Source: Rhodanobacter sp. C03
GTDB taxonomy: Bacteria; Pseudomonadota; Gammaproteobacteria; Xanthomonadales; Rhodanobacteraceae
Direction: 5' to 3'
Assembly: GCF_002001175.1 (NCBI RefSeq)
Contig: NZ_MUNT01000006.1
Location: 310,001-374,000, forward strand
DNA length: 64,000 bases
Shown: positions 51,481 to 60,328 of the stretch, piece after piece
How positions within the stretch are numbered: the first letter of the stretch is position 1
Layout of the letters: every line of letters begins with the position of its first letter
Made by a program: the position numbers and the translations under genes
The notes under the pieces: model-generated
What the model was told of the DNA's origin: nothing
The model's input: the letters and a program-made list of their open reading frames with translations, nothing else
Database searches by the model: none

Positions 51481-52413
51481 TCAACCAGCGGCGCGATCCA
51501 GCCACACTTCCAGCCCCTGTGCATTCAGCTCGATGTCCATGTGCAGCAGTTGCTCCAGCGCCGCACGCCCCTGGGTCCAGCCATGTGCATCGGCGCGCGC
51601 GGCGTACAACCCGGCGAGGCCCTCGACCAGTCTGGCGTGCCTGTCCGGACCAACACCTGCCTCCAGCGCAAGCGTCACCATCGCTTCGATCTGGGCATGC
51701 AGGTCGTCGGCCAGTCGGGCCACATCCTCGATGCGGTTGTAATGGGTGAGGTACATCGCCGAGGGCTGCAGTGCGACCAGGCGCTCGATGGATGCGTGCA
51801 GCGCATCGGGATCGAACTGCACTGGCGAGGTGGTAGGCAGGATGAAGGGGCCGTTTTCGGTGTCGAATTCACGATAGGACAGGCCGAATACGTCGCCGGT
51901 GAAGCACACATTCGCGCGCTCGTCGTAGACGGTGAGGTGATGCTTCGCGTGGCCGGGCGTATCGATGCATAGCAAGGGTCGCCCTGCGAGGTCGATCACT
52001 TGACCATCGAATGCCTCGATGACGCGTTCGGCGGGAATCGGTCGCAGCCGCCCATACGTTGTTTCCATCACCGCTTCGCCGTAAACCGCACTGGCGCCAG
52101 CCCACAATGCCGACGGGTCGATCATGTGCCGCGCGCCACGCGGGTGTACCACCAGCTTCGCATTCGGCAGCTGTGCGATCAGTTCGCCAGCGCCGCCGGC
52201 ATGATCCAGATGCACGTGGGTGAGGATCAGCCAGTCCACATCAGCCGGGGTGATTCCGGCTTGGTCCAGTGCCGCTAGCATGCGTGGCACGGAATGGTTG
52301 GTGCCGCAGTCGATGAACGCACCGCGCCCGTTCTCGATGATCAGGTACGCGGCGTCGAACTGTGGCCGTACGAAACCTGTGTCGATGGTGTGGATGCCTT
52401 GGGTAGTCGTCAT
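51481..52413 (-). CDS. Metallo-beta-lactamase-fold hydrolase
   Basis: 310 aa. Zinc motif HVHLDH at H66, H68, D70, H71, further ligands in CIDTPGHAKHHL and FTGDVFG and near LTHYNR, so both metal sites look complete. Closest in shape to glyoxalase-II-like or SoxH-type hydrolases. Lies 134 nt upstream of the halogenase on the same strand. ATG at 52413 behind GAGGCGGG. Confidence 0.85.
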   Translation of the reverse strand: MTTTQGIHTIDTGFVRPQFDAAYLIIENGRGAFIDCGTNHSVPRMLAALDQAGITPADVDWLILTHVHLDHAGGAGELIAQLPNAKLVVHPRGARHMIDPSALWAGASAVYGEAVMETTYGRLRPIPAERVIEAFDGQVIDLAGRPLLCIDTPGHAKHHLTVYDERANVCFTGDVFGLSYREFDTENGPFILPTTSPVQFDPDALHASIERLVALQPSAMYLTHYNRIEDVARLADDLHAQIEAMVTLALEAGVGPDRHARLVEGLAGLYAARADAHGWTQGRAALEQLLHMDIELNAQGLEVWLDRAAG

Positions 52414-52667
52414 GCCGGTCCCGCCTCGAGTCGATCTTGCGAGGGTAGCAAGTCGCCCCATCGCTGGCACTTGCACCTTGGTCGATCCGGGTGGCGTCAT
52501 CCTCCGGTGGCGTTGATTCAAGCGATGGCCTGGCATAAGGCGCATCCTGTCGATGCTGCTGCCCAGGCCTGGGAACCTGGGACGCGCTGATGCATCCGAT
52601 CAGTAGCAGTACGGCCAACGCACGGCGTTGGCTTTTCATTGTTATGACGCAACCAGAGGGGAATGAC

Positions 52668-53009
52668 ATGGTGCTTTATGCGGTTCTGATTTTTGCGATT
52701 GCCGCCATCGGCGGTCTGGTGCTGGCTTCCAGCGTGTTGCGCGGAAAGCTGGCGCCGTGGGCGATCTCGGTCTTGCACGCGTTGCTGGGAGCCAGCGGCC
52801 TGGTGCTGCTGATCATCGAAGTCTTGCAAGGTGCGGCACCGGGCCGGCTCACCGCGGCGCTGGGTCTGCTGGTGCTGGCGGCACTGGGCGGCTTCTTTCT
52901 CGCCTCGTTCCACCTGCGCGGGAAGGTGGCGCCGAAAGGTGTGGTCTTCGTGCATGCCGGTATCGCGGTGGTCGGTTTCCTGACCCTTCTCAGCGTCTTG
53001 CTGGGCTGA
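52668..53009 (+). CDS. Small membrane protein with an internal duplication
   Basis: 113 aa, about four membrane segments. Residues 13-50 and 72-108 are repeats of each other: both contain an LAS, two residues, LRGK, AP and a later HA at the same spacing. Not recognised beyond this. AGAGGGG precedes the ATG at 52668 by about 7 nt. It lies 6 nt before the DUF2231 gene, so they form a unit. Confidence 0.72.
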   Translation: MVLYAVLIFAIAAIGGLVLASSVLRGKLAPWAISVLHALLGASGLVLLIIEVLQGAAPGRLTAALGLLVLAALGGFFLASFHLRGKVAPKGVVFVHAGIAVVGFLTLLSVLLG

Positions 53010-53015
53010 CCCGTC

Positions 53016-53447
53016 ATGCGCCATCCGTTGCACCCGGCCCTGGTTCATTTTCCGATCGCCTGTTGGTCACTGGCCACGGCGGCGGATCTTGCCAGTCTGG
53101 TCTGGGGTGAACCGGTATGGCGTTTTGCCGGCGTGTTGCTGGTGGCGGGGATCGGTTTCTCGATCCCCGCCATGCTGGCCGGCTTTCTCGAACTGATGAA
53201 GATTACCGAGGACAGCCCCGCCATCAAGGACGTCAACCGGCACATGATCGTGGTGATGAGCGCGCTGGCCTTCTATACGGCCAGTCTGTTGTTGCGCCTG
53301 CACGGTACCCACCTGACCGAACCGGGTCTGCCCGCGATCGGATCGAGCGTGCTAGGTTTCCTGTTCCTGTGCGCTGCCGGCTGGCTCGGCGGCAAGCTTG
53401 TGTATGGACATCGGCTCGGGGTCAGCCACACGCCACCGGGTCAGTAA
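53016..53447 (+). CDS. DUF2231 membrane protein
   Basis: 143 aa with four membrane segments. The opening RHPLHPALVHFPIACW is the DUF2231 signature, with the His residues that may bind heme or metal. Function unknown. Co-transcribed with the duplicated membrane protein. Confidence 0.88.
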   Translation: MRHPLHPALVHFPIACWSLATAADLASLVWGEPVWRFAGVLLVAGIGFSIPAMLAGFLELMKITEDSPAIKDVNRHMIVVMSALAFYTASLLLRLHGTHLTEPGLPAIGSSVLGFLFLCAAGWLGGKLVYGHRLGVSHTPPGQ

Positions 53448-53462
53448 GCGATTAGTCTCAGG

Positions 53463-54119
53463 CTAGCCAGCCTGACGAAACGTCAGGTTGATGCGGTACG
53501 CGCCGAGTACATCGTGATGGTTCGGTTTGAGCGGCAGCACGCCGTGATAGCGCAGCCGCGCAGAGCCACCCCAGACCACCACATCGCCATGTGCCAGCGG
53601 CACGCGGATCGACCGATCCGTGCGCTGCATGCCGCCGAACAGGAACATGGCCGGAATGCCCAGTGACACGGAAACGATCGGTTGCGCGAAGTCATGCTCG
53701 TCGCGATCCTGATGCAGGGTCAGGCGGGTGCCCGGTGTGTAGCGATTGATCAGGCAGGCATCCGGCATGAAGCCGGCGAAACCGGCGTGTGCGGCAGCAG
53801 CACTGGCCAGTCCCAGAAAGACATCGGGCATCGATGGCCACGGCTTGCCGCTGTCCGGATCGATCGGATCGTAGCGATAGCCGTGCCGGTCGCTGACCCA
53901 GCCCAGCGGCCCGGCATTCGTCATGCCTACCGACATACGGAAGCCACCCGGTGTAGTCAGGTGACGAAATGGTGCCTGTGCGACTACCGCGTCGATCGAC
54001 TGCAGCAGCATGGTCTCGTCCGGTAGCGCAAATCCACGCAAGACCACGGCGCCGTCGCACAGCGGTTCATCCCTGTGCTCGGGATAAACCACATTGCCGA
54101 AGAGATCTGCCGTATTCAT
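53463..54119 (-). CDS. alkB: Alpha-ketoglutarate-dependent dioxygenase AlkB
   Basis: 218 aa. AlkB oxidatively repairs 1-methyladenine and 3-methylcytosine. Iron ligands H136, D138 (LHQDRDEHD) and H192 (YHGVLPL), and 2-oxoglutarate Arg at 209 and 215 (YRINLTFR). ATG at 54119. It follows ada by 58 nt on the same strand. Confidence 0.96.
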   Translation of the reverse strand: MNTADLFGNVVYPEHRDEPLCDGAVVLRGFALPDETMLLQSIDAVVAQAPFRHLTTPGGFRMSVGMTNAGPLGWVSDRHGYRYDPIDPDSGKPWPSMPDVFLGLASAAAAHAGFAGFMPDACLINRYTPGTRLTLHQDRDEHDFAQPIVSVSLGIPAMFLFGGMQRTDRSIRVPLAHGDVVVWGGSARLRYHGVLPLKPNHHDVLGAYRINLTFRQAG

Positions 54120-54177
54120 GTGGCGCCGTGAAAGGTCGTGTCAAACCAGCAGCGGTGGTTGGAATGGAACGGCACCT

Positions 54178-55257
54178 TCATGCCTGCGCCTCGCGTTTCA
54201 GCAAGGCACGCTTGCGTTCCACGCCCCAGCGATAACCGGACAGGCCGCCGTCGTTGCGCACCACGCGGTGGCAGGGGATCGCCACCGCGAGCATGTTCGC
54301 CGCGCAGGCTCCGGCGACCGCGCGCACGGCGTTAGGCGAGCCGATGCGTTGAGCGATGTCGCTGTAGCTGACGGTGACGCCAGCCGGTATTTCGCGCAGC
54401 GCCTGCCATACGCGCTGCTGGAATGCGGTGCCACGCACGTCCAGCGGTAGGTCGAGGCCTAGTGCTGGCGCTTCGACAAAACCGACTACGGTAGCCACCA
54501 GCTGCTCGAATGCATGATCGCCACCGATCAGGTTCGCTTTGGGGAAGCGATCCTGCAGGTCGCGGGCTAGCGCATCCGGATCATCGCCAAACAGGATTGC
54601 GCAGACGCCGCGCTCACTCTGCGCGACCAGGATCGCCCCCAGCGAGCATTCGCCGATCGCGAAGCGGATGTCGTGATCGACGCCGCCGGCGCGGTAGCTG
54701 GATGGCGTCATGCCGAGCACGTGATTCGACGTCTCGTAGAAACGGCTGCTGGCGTTGTAGCCGGCGTCGAAAATCGCCTTGGTCACGCTGCCGCCACGAG
54801 CCAGTTCGCTGCGCATGCGGCTGGCGCGATGCGCTGCGGCGTACTGCTTTGGTGTAACGCCAGTGACGGCCTTGAATACGCGGTGGAAGTGGAACGGACT
54901 CAGGCCAGTCGGTTTCGTCAGCTGCTCGAGTGTGGGCGGCGTCTCCGCGTTCTCGATCAGCCGGCAGGCCTCCGTGATCATCGCAGCGTGCTGTTCCTGC
55001 AGTGATGATTGATCGGGTTTGCAGCGCCTGCACGGGCGAAAGCCGGCCCGCTCCGCGGCGGTAGCGGAGTCGTGAAACGCCACGTTTTCGGGCCGGGCAT
55101 GGCGGGCCGCGCAGGATGGACGGCAGTACACGCCGGTGGTCCTGACCGAATAGAAGAACGTGCCATCGGCACGTATATCACGCGCCTGCACCGCGACCCA
55201 GCGCGGGTCGTTCAGCGTGGCAGCGGCAAGTGCAGCATGCTTGTCGGGCGTTTTCAT
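54178..55257 (-). CDS. ada: Bifunctional Ada: methylphosphotriester sensor and O6-methylguanine methyltransferase
   Basis: 359 aa. The N-terminal zinc site is C45, C49, C76, C79 (one is the phosphotriester acceptor), then an AraC-type helix-turn-helix (about 95-185), and a methyltransferase domain with acceptor Cys in AIPCHRVV near the end. The methylated form activates ada and alkB. ATG at 55257 with GGAGAG upstream. Confidence 0.96.
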   Translation of the reverse strand: MKTPDKHAALAAATLNDPRWVAVQARDIRADGTFFYSVRTTGVYCRPSCAARHARPENVAFHDSATAAERAGFRPCRRCKPDQSSLQEQHAAMITEACRLIENAETPPTLEQLTKPTGLSPFHFHRVFKAVTGVTPKQYAAAHRASRMRSELARGGSVTKAIFDAGYNASSRFYETSNHVLGMTPSSYRAGGVDHDIRFAIGECSLGAILVAQSERGVCAILFGDDPDALARDLQDRFPKANLIGGDHAFEQLVATVVGFVEAPALGLDLPLDVRGTAFQQRVWQALREIPAGVTVSYSDIAQRIGSPNAVRAVAGACAANMLAVAIPCHRVVRNDGGLSGYRWGVERKRALLKREAQA

Positions 55258-55271
55258 GGGAGTTCTCTCCG

Positions 55272-55299
55272 GTAGATTATCGCGTGTTGTTCAATCTAC
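55272..55299 (-). promoter_or_regulatory. Inverted repeat ahead of ada (candidate operator)
   Basis: GTAGATT (55272-55278) and AATCTAC (55293-55299) with a 14-nt spacer, 15 nt before the ada start. Confidence 0.4.
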
Positions 55300-55350
55300 G
55301 GACCGGTGATGCCGGCGACACTCCGGGTCTTGCGCTCGAATTCGTTCAGT

Positions 55351-56361
55351 TCACCACTGCAGCATGAGCTTGCCGATATGCGCGCTGCTTTCCATCAGCA
55401 TATGCGCCTGGGCCGCCTCGGCAGCCGGGAACACCTGATGGATCACGGGCCGCAGCTTGCCGGCCGCGAGCAGCGGCCAGACCTTGTCGTGCAACTGGCG
55501 GGCAAGCGCACCCTTGAACGCAACGGGGCGCGCACGCAACGTGGAGCCGGTGAGAGTAAGCCGGCGCCGCATGATCGTCGCCGCGTCGATACTGGCCTTG
55601 CTGCCACCCAGCGTGGCGATGAAGACCAGGCGGCCGCCTTCGGCCAGCGCGTCGAGTTCGCGCGGAATGTAGTCGCCGGCAACCATGTCGAGGATCACGT
55701 CCACGCCGCGACCGTCGGTGGCCTGTTTCACCACCGCGACAAAATCCTCGTCGCGGTAGTTGATCGCGCGCTCCGCACCGAGCCGCACGCACGCCGCGCA
55801 CTTCTCCGCGCTGCCGGCGGTGGCGAATACGCGATGCCCGAACGCATGCGCCAGCTGGATCGCGGTGACGCCGATGCCACTGGAGCCGCCCTGTACCAGC
55901 AGGGTCTCGCGTGCACCGCCTTCGCCACGACCGAGCTGGCCGCGATCGAACACGTTGCTCCACACCGTGAAGTAATTCTCCGGGAGTGCGGCCGCTTCGA
56001 CCAGCGACAGTCCGCCCGGCACCGGCAGGCACTGCGCCAACGGCGCCACCGCGTATTCGGCATAACCGCCGCCGGCGAGCAGGGCGCACACGGCATCGCC
56101 GTAATTGAGACCGAACGGATTGTCGCCAGCCAGATCACCCTCGACCAGGGTGCCTGCCACTTCCAGTCCCGGCAGATCGGACGCACCAGGTGGTGGCGCG
56201 TAATGACCCTGCCGCTGGAACACGTCCGGCCGGTTCACCCCGGACGCCGCCACCTTGATCAGCACTTCGCCCGCACAGGGTTGCGGGATCGGCCGCTGCG
56301 TCAGCTGCAGCACATGTGCGTCGCCGGGCCGGGTGATCTCGATCGCTTGCATGGTGGGCAT
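55351..56361 (-). CDS. Zinc-free MDR NAD(P)H quinone oxidoreductase
   Basis: 336 aa, medium-chain dehydrogenase/reductase of the QOR/TP53I3 type. Has the family opening GEVLIKVAASGVNRPD and nucleotide-binding LLVQGGSSGIGVTAIQLA, no catalytic-zinc cysteine pattern. ATG at 56361 (MPTMQAIEI); ATG 56352 is also possible. It lies 34 nt downstream of pirin on the same strand. Confidence 0.9.
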   Translation of the reverse strand: MPTMQAIEITRPGDAHVLQLTQRPIPQPCAGEVLIKVAASGVNRPDVFQRQGHYAPPPGASDLPGLEVAGTLVEGDLAGDNPFGLNYGDAVCALLAGGGYAEYAVAPLAQCLPVPGGLSLVEAAALPENYFTVWSNVFDRGQLGRGEGGARETLLVQGGSSGIGVTAIQLAHAFGHRVFATAGSAEKCAACVRLGAERAINYRDEDFVAVVKQATDGRGVDVILDMVAGDYIPRELDALAEGGRLVFIATLGGSKASIDAATIMRRRLTLTGSTLRARPVAFKGALARQLHDKVWPLLAAGKLRPVIHQVFPAAEAAQAHMLMESSAHIGKLMLQW

Positions 56362-56395
56362 GGTATGGCTCCGCAGTCGGGTGACCGTCAGTGGA

Positions 56396-57097
56396 TCAGG
56401 GCGCCGTGTCGACCAGCACCAGTTCGGCGTCTTCCAGCGCAGTGACGCGCAGCAGGGCCTCATCGCGGATGGCCGCGCCGTCGCGGGCATCGAGCCGGAC
56501 ACCGTTGAGTTCGATCGCGCCTTTCGCCGGCACCATATAAGCGTAGCGGCCCGGGGCCATCGCATACGTCGTCGTTTCGCCAGCTTTCAGGGTCGCGCCC
56601 AGCACGCGCGCGTCGGTGCGCAGGGGCAGGGCGTCGGTGTCTTCGCTGAAGCCGCTGGCGAGTGCTACAAAGCGGTCGGAGCGGTCGCCCACCGGGAACG
56701 AGCGTTCGCCCCATGACGGTGGTTGGCCTTGGCTGTCGGGGATGATCCAGATCTGGAAGATGCGGGTGGTGTCCGATTCCAGGTTGAATTCGCTGTGGCT
56801 GATGCCGCTGCCGGCGCTCATCACCTGCACGTCGCCAGCGACGGTACGGCCCTCGTTGCCCAGGCTGTCGCGATGACTGATCGCGCCCTCGCGGATATAG
56901 GTGATGATCTCCATGTCCGCGTGGGAATGTGGTGGAAAGCCGCTTTGCGCGGCGATGGTGTCGTCGTTCCACACCCGCAGCGCGCCCCAGCCCATGCGTT
57001 TCTGCTCGTGATAACCGGCGAACGAGAAGTGGTGTTTCGCCTTGAGCCAGCCGTGGTCGGCTCCGCCCAGGCTGTCGAAGGGTCTGCGTTCAATCAT
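56396..57097 (-). CDS. Pirin family protein
   Basis: 233 aa, bicupin. The N-cupin metal site is in PPHSHADMEIITYI, with further residues in GSGISHSEFN. Bacterial pirins are redox or quercetinase-like. AGGAG precedes the ATG at 57097. Probably an operon with the quinone oxidoreductase. The plus-strand gene to its right is divergent. Confidence 0.93.
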   Translation of the reverse strand: MIERRPFDSLGGADHGWLKAKHHFSFAGYHEQKRMGWGALRVWNDDTIAAQSGFPPHSHADMEIITYIREGAISHRDSLGNEGRTVAGDVQVMSAGSGISHSEFNLESDTTRIFQIWIIPDSQGQPPSWGERSFPVGDRSDRFVALASGFSEDTDALPLRTDARVLGATLKAGETTTYAMAPGRYAYMVPAKGAIELNGVRLDARDGAAIRDEALLRVTALEDAELVLVDTAP

Positions 57098-57320
57098 GTC
57101 GGTGGCTCCTGCAAACATCTGCCGCGTAGGGCGATGGCGCCACGATAGATCCGATATGCAGGCAAGCACAGGGGCGACGACGGAACAGACTGTTGCCGAA
57201 TCGTCTCATGCACCTCTTTCGCCAAATACGTCTCTCCGGCGGGGTCCGGTTTGGATACTGCAGGCTGGCTCACACTTTCAGGGTTCGGAGAATGCGAATG
57301 TCATACCAAGGCCGTCCGGA

Positions 57321-58493
57321 ATGGGTGGCTATCGGGTGGTATTAGCGTGGTACGTGACGCCTGCGGAGTTGGGCGTTGTGGCCGCACCGGCTGACGAAGG
57401 TTGCAGTGTGCAAGAAGCAGTAGCAGTGAGTTTGCAAGAAGCCATATCGGCCCCGTCCGTCATTGCTTTGTCTCCCGCCAACGATACGGTGCTGGAAAAT
57501 CTGCCTACCGCGCATCGCGCTGCGCCGATCGGGCGTCGCGGCATGCGGCCCGGCGCCGGGCAATCCATCAGGTCCGTGCGCGCACCTCGACTCCGCTTTG
57601 TCTATTTTGCGCTGGCCGACGAGAACGGCGTGCGCTCGGCTTATCACCAGCACCTGGTCATCGCCGAGGTACTGCTTGGCCGCGTGCTGGCAGCCCGCGC
57701 TGCCGGGTTGCGGCCGATTGCTCCCGCGCTGGACTATGCCGCCGAAGCACGCGCCACCGTGCGGCCGCCGCGGGACATGTTTCATGCCACCACGCTGGAG
57801 TGCCGTCGCTGGTACGACCATGACGGGAGTGCGCGTGCCGAACCGCTGACGCAGGAAGCCCTCGCGGCACAGCTGGTGGCTGTCGATGGATTGTCGCTGG
57901 AGGAGGCGAGACATCGCGCCGCTCGTCGCTCGCACGCCCTTCCGGCGGCGGACCAGGCGTGGATGATCGAGCGGCGCCATACACCGCTCGAGCGTCGTCC
58001 GCTCAATCAGGCCGAGTTCCAGATCCTGGCCAAGGCGATCGAAGGCGCTTATCGGGTGCCTGCGGGTGGCTCGCACGTGGAGCGCGCGAATCGTCAGATC
58101 GCCCTGCGCGTGGCTGCCGTGCTCGGTGGCCTGCTCGATGAGTTTGCTGCATCGCCGTTCACGATCGCTGCATTGAGCCAGAAATTCAGCCGGGTGCATC
58201 TCGCCCATCTGCGCCGGACCATCGTGAATTCGCGCCAGGCGGAGTCCGACTCCGGTGTCCTGCTGGCCGGCCCCAAGGCTTGGTTTGCCGCGAAGGCAGC
58301 CAGGATGCGAGCCGAGCATCAGATCGGTCTGGCCATGTCACCGAGAAGCTTCCCGGCCATGCGTCTGTCGGCGTACCCGGTGGTTGCCGTCGTGGGCGGC
58401 AAGCTGCGCACGTTCGTGAATGGCTCGAGCCACGGCCGCACTCGCTCGCGCATCGCCGGTGCCGTGGCGGCATTTGCCGCGATTCCGGGTTGA
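57321..58493 (+). CDS. Hypothetical protein, not recognised
   Basis: 390 aa from ATG 57321 (the frame is open from 57042; ATG 57156 is another choice). No family recognised. The middle (about residues 90-200) looks like a structured alpha/beta domain (RLRFVYFALADENGVRSAYH, and FHATTLECRRWYDHDG), and the C-terminal 190 residues are mostly helical, with alternating basic residues and few breaks. It is GC-rich with normal host codon use, which argues against recent transfer. Neighbours give no clue. Low confidence on the start, fair on the gene. Confidence 0.55.
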   Translation: MGGYRVVLAWYVTPAELGVVAAPADEGCSVQEAVAVSLQEAISAPSVIALSPANDTVLENLPTAHRAAPIGRRGMRPGAGQSIRSVRAPRLRFVYFALADENGVRSAYHQHLVIAEVLLGRVLAARAAGLRPIAPALDYAAEARATVRPPRDMFHATTLECRRWYDHDGSARAEPLTQEALAAQLVAVDGLSLEEARHRAARRSHALPAADQAWMIERRHTPLERRPLNQAEFQILAKAIEGAYRVPAGGSHVERANRQIALRVAAVLGGLLDEFAASPFTIAALSQKFSRVHLAHLRRTIVNSRQAESDSGVLLAGPKAWFAAKAARMRAEHQIGLAMSPRSFPAMRLSAYPVVAVVGGKLRTFVNGSSHGRTRSRIAGAVAAFAAIPG

Positions 58494-58635
58494 GCCGGCG
58501 CTGACGATATCCAGGCGTCTGGAAGCCATGAATTTCCAGACCAGAAATCGCAAGTTCTAACGATTGCACTGCATCGGTTGCGGCAGCCTGTAACACCTGA
58601 GTACATTCGCTCCCTTGCATCTCGGGGGAGTGCGT

Positions 58636-60294
58636 GTGTACCGCTTGTTATTGACTGCCGTCATCGGCCTGTTTCTCGTTGCCTGCCATCATCATTCGGC
58701 CAGTGACAAGAACAGCAGCTACGGAGACGCGACGTTTTCGCCCGGCATCATCGAAACCGATGTGAGCCAGCACGTGAAGGTGCTGGCCTCCGACGCGTTC
58801 GAGGGTCGCGCGCCTGGCACCCAGGGTGAACAACGCACCACCGACTACCTGATCCAGCAGTTCAAGCGCATCGGCCTGCAACCCGGCAACCGTGGCAGCT
58901 GGCTGCAGGCCGTGCCGTATGTGCAGTCCACGCTGCAGCATGCAAATCAGATGCGGCTCGCGATCGACGGCAGCAAGGACAGGTCCGAGCTGAGCTTCGG
59001 CAGCGAGATGGTGGTCGGCTCGCCGGCGAACGAGCCGCATGCCGCGATCAAGGATTCGCCGATCGTCTTCGTCGGCTACGGCGTCGATGCACCCGAGCAG
59101 CAATGGAACGACTACGACGGCCTCGACCTCAAGGGCAAGACCGTCGTGATGCTGGTCAACGATCCGGGTTGGAGCAGTCAGGACCCGATGCTGTTCAAGG
59201 GTCGCGAACTGACCTGGTATGGCCACTGGGCGAGCAAGTTCGAGGCGGCCGCACGTCGCGGTGCCGCCGCCGCCTTCATCGTGCATGACACCGTGGCGGC
59301 GGGTTATCCGTGGAGCGTAGTGCAGACTGGCTGGAGCGGTCCGCAGTTCAGCCTGCCGACCAGCGAGGATCCGGCGCCACGACTGCCGATCGCCGGCTGG
59401 CTGACCACCGCAGCGGCGAGAAAGCTGTTTGCCGATGCCGGTGCCGATTTCGATGCGCAGAAGAAAAGTGCCGACGTGCGTGGCTTCAAGCCGGTCGAGC
59501 TGGACGCCAGGGCCAGCATTGCGATCGACAGCACGATCACGCATGGCCAGTCGAACAATGTGGTCGGCGAACTGCCCGGCAGCTTGCGTCCCTACGAGGC
59601 GATCATCTATTCCGCACACTGGGACCATCTCGGCCGGGATGGCAACAAGATCTATCACGGCGCCGTGGATAATGCCTCTGGCGTGGCCGGCCTGTTGAAA
59701 ATCGCCGAGGCGTTTGCGCATCGCAAGCCCAAGCCGGTGCGCACGGTCCTGTTCCTGGCGCTGACGCTGGAGGAGTCGGGCCTGCTCGGCTCGCATTACT
59801 ACGTCAATCATCCCGTGCTGCCGCTCGATCTGACCATGGCCGACATCGACATGGATGCGCTGACGGTGATCGGACCCAGCCGCGATATCGCGGTCATCGG
59901 CTATGGCCAGTCGCAGCTCGACGGCTACCTCGCCGAGGCGGCCAGGACGCAAGGGCGGGCGGTGAGGCCGGAGCCGGCACCGACGCAAGGATTCTTCGCG
60001 CGTTCCGGCCAGTTCAACTTCGCCAGGGCTGGCGTGCCGGTGCTGTATGCGCGCTCCGGCCTCGACCTGGTCGATGGTGGCGTGAGCGCGGGCCGCAAGG
60101 CGTATGCCGACTACATCGCGAACCGTTATCACCAGCCCGGCGATGCGTTCGATCCGAACTGGGACCTGCGCGGCATGGTGCAGGATCTGCGCCTGCTCTA
60201 CATGGTCGGCAGCAAGCTCTCCACGGGAACCACGCCGTTTCCGCAATGGAAGCCCAATAGCGATTTCACGCGCCCCGGCACGGAAGCGAAGTGA
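58636..60294 (+). CDS. M28-family metallopeptidase, lipoprotein
   Basis: 552 aa from GTG 58636 with GGGGGAG 5 nt upstream. Signal peptide ends in lipobox LVAC (C17), so it sits in the outer or inner membrane facing the periplasm. A PA domain insert (about 140-260) precedes the M28 core with zinc ligands in SAHWDHLG, GAVDNASG and LTLEESG. Likely an aminopeptidase. Convergent with the SDR gene. Confidence 0.9.
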   Translation: MYRLLLTAVIGLFLVACHHHSASDKNSSYGDATFSPGIIETDVSQHVKVLASDAFEGRAPGTQGEQRTTDYLIQQFKRIGLQPGNRGSWLQAVPYVQSTLQHANQMRLAIDGSKDRSELSFGSEMVVGSPANEPHAAIKDSPIVFVGYGVDAPEQQWNDYDGLDLKGKTVVMLVNDPGWSSQDPMLFKGRELTWYGHWASKFEAAARRGAAAAFIVHDTVAAGYPWSVVQTGWSGPQFSLPTSEDPAPRLPIAGWLTTAAARKLFADAGADFDAQKKSADVRGFKPVELDARASIAIDSTITHGQSNNVVGELPGSLRPYEAIIYSAHWDHLGRDGNKIYHGAVDNASGVAGLLKIAEAFAHRKPKPVRTVLFLALTLEESGLLGSHYYVNHPVLPLDLTMADIDMDALTVIGPSRDIAVIGYGQSQLDGYLAEAARTQGRAVRPEPAPTQGFFARSGQFNFARAGVPVLYARSGLDLVDGGVSAGRKAYADYIANRYHQPGDAFDPNWDLRGMVQDLRLLYMVGSKLSTGTTPFPQWKPNSDFTRPGTEAK

Positions 60295-60328
60295 TCCTGC
60301 AGGCGGATGGCAGTGGCGTCGCTCGGGT

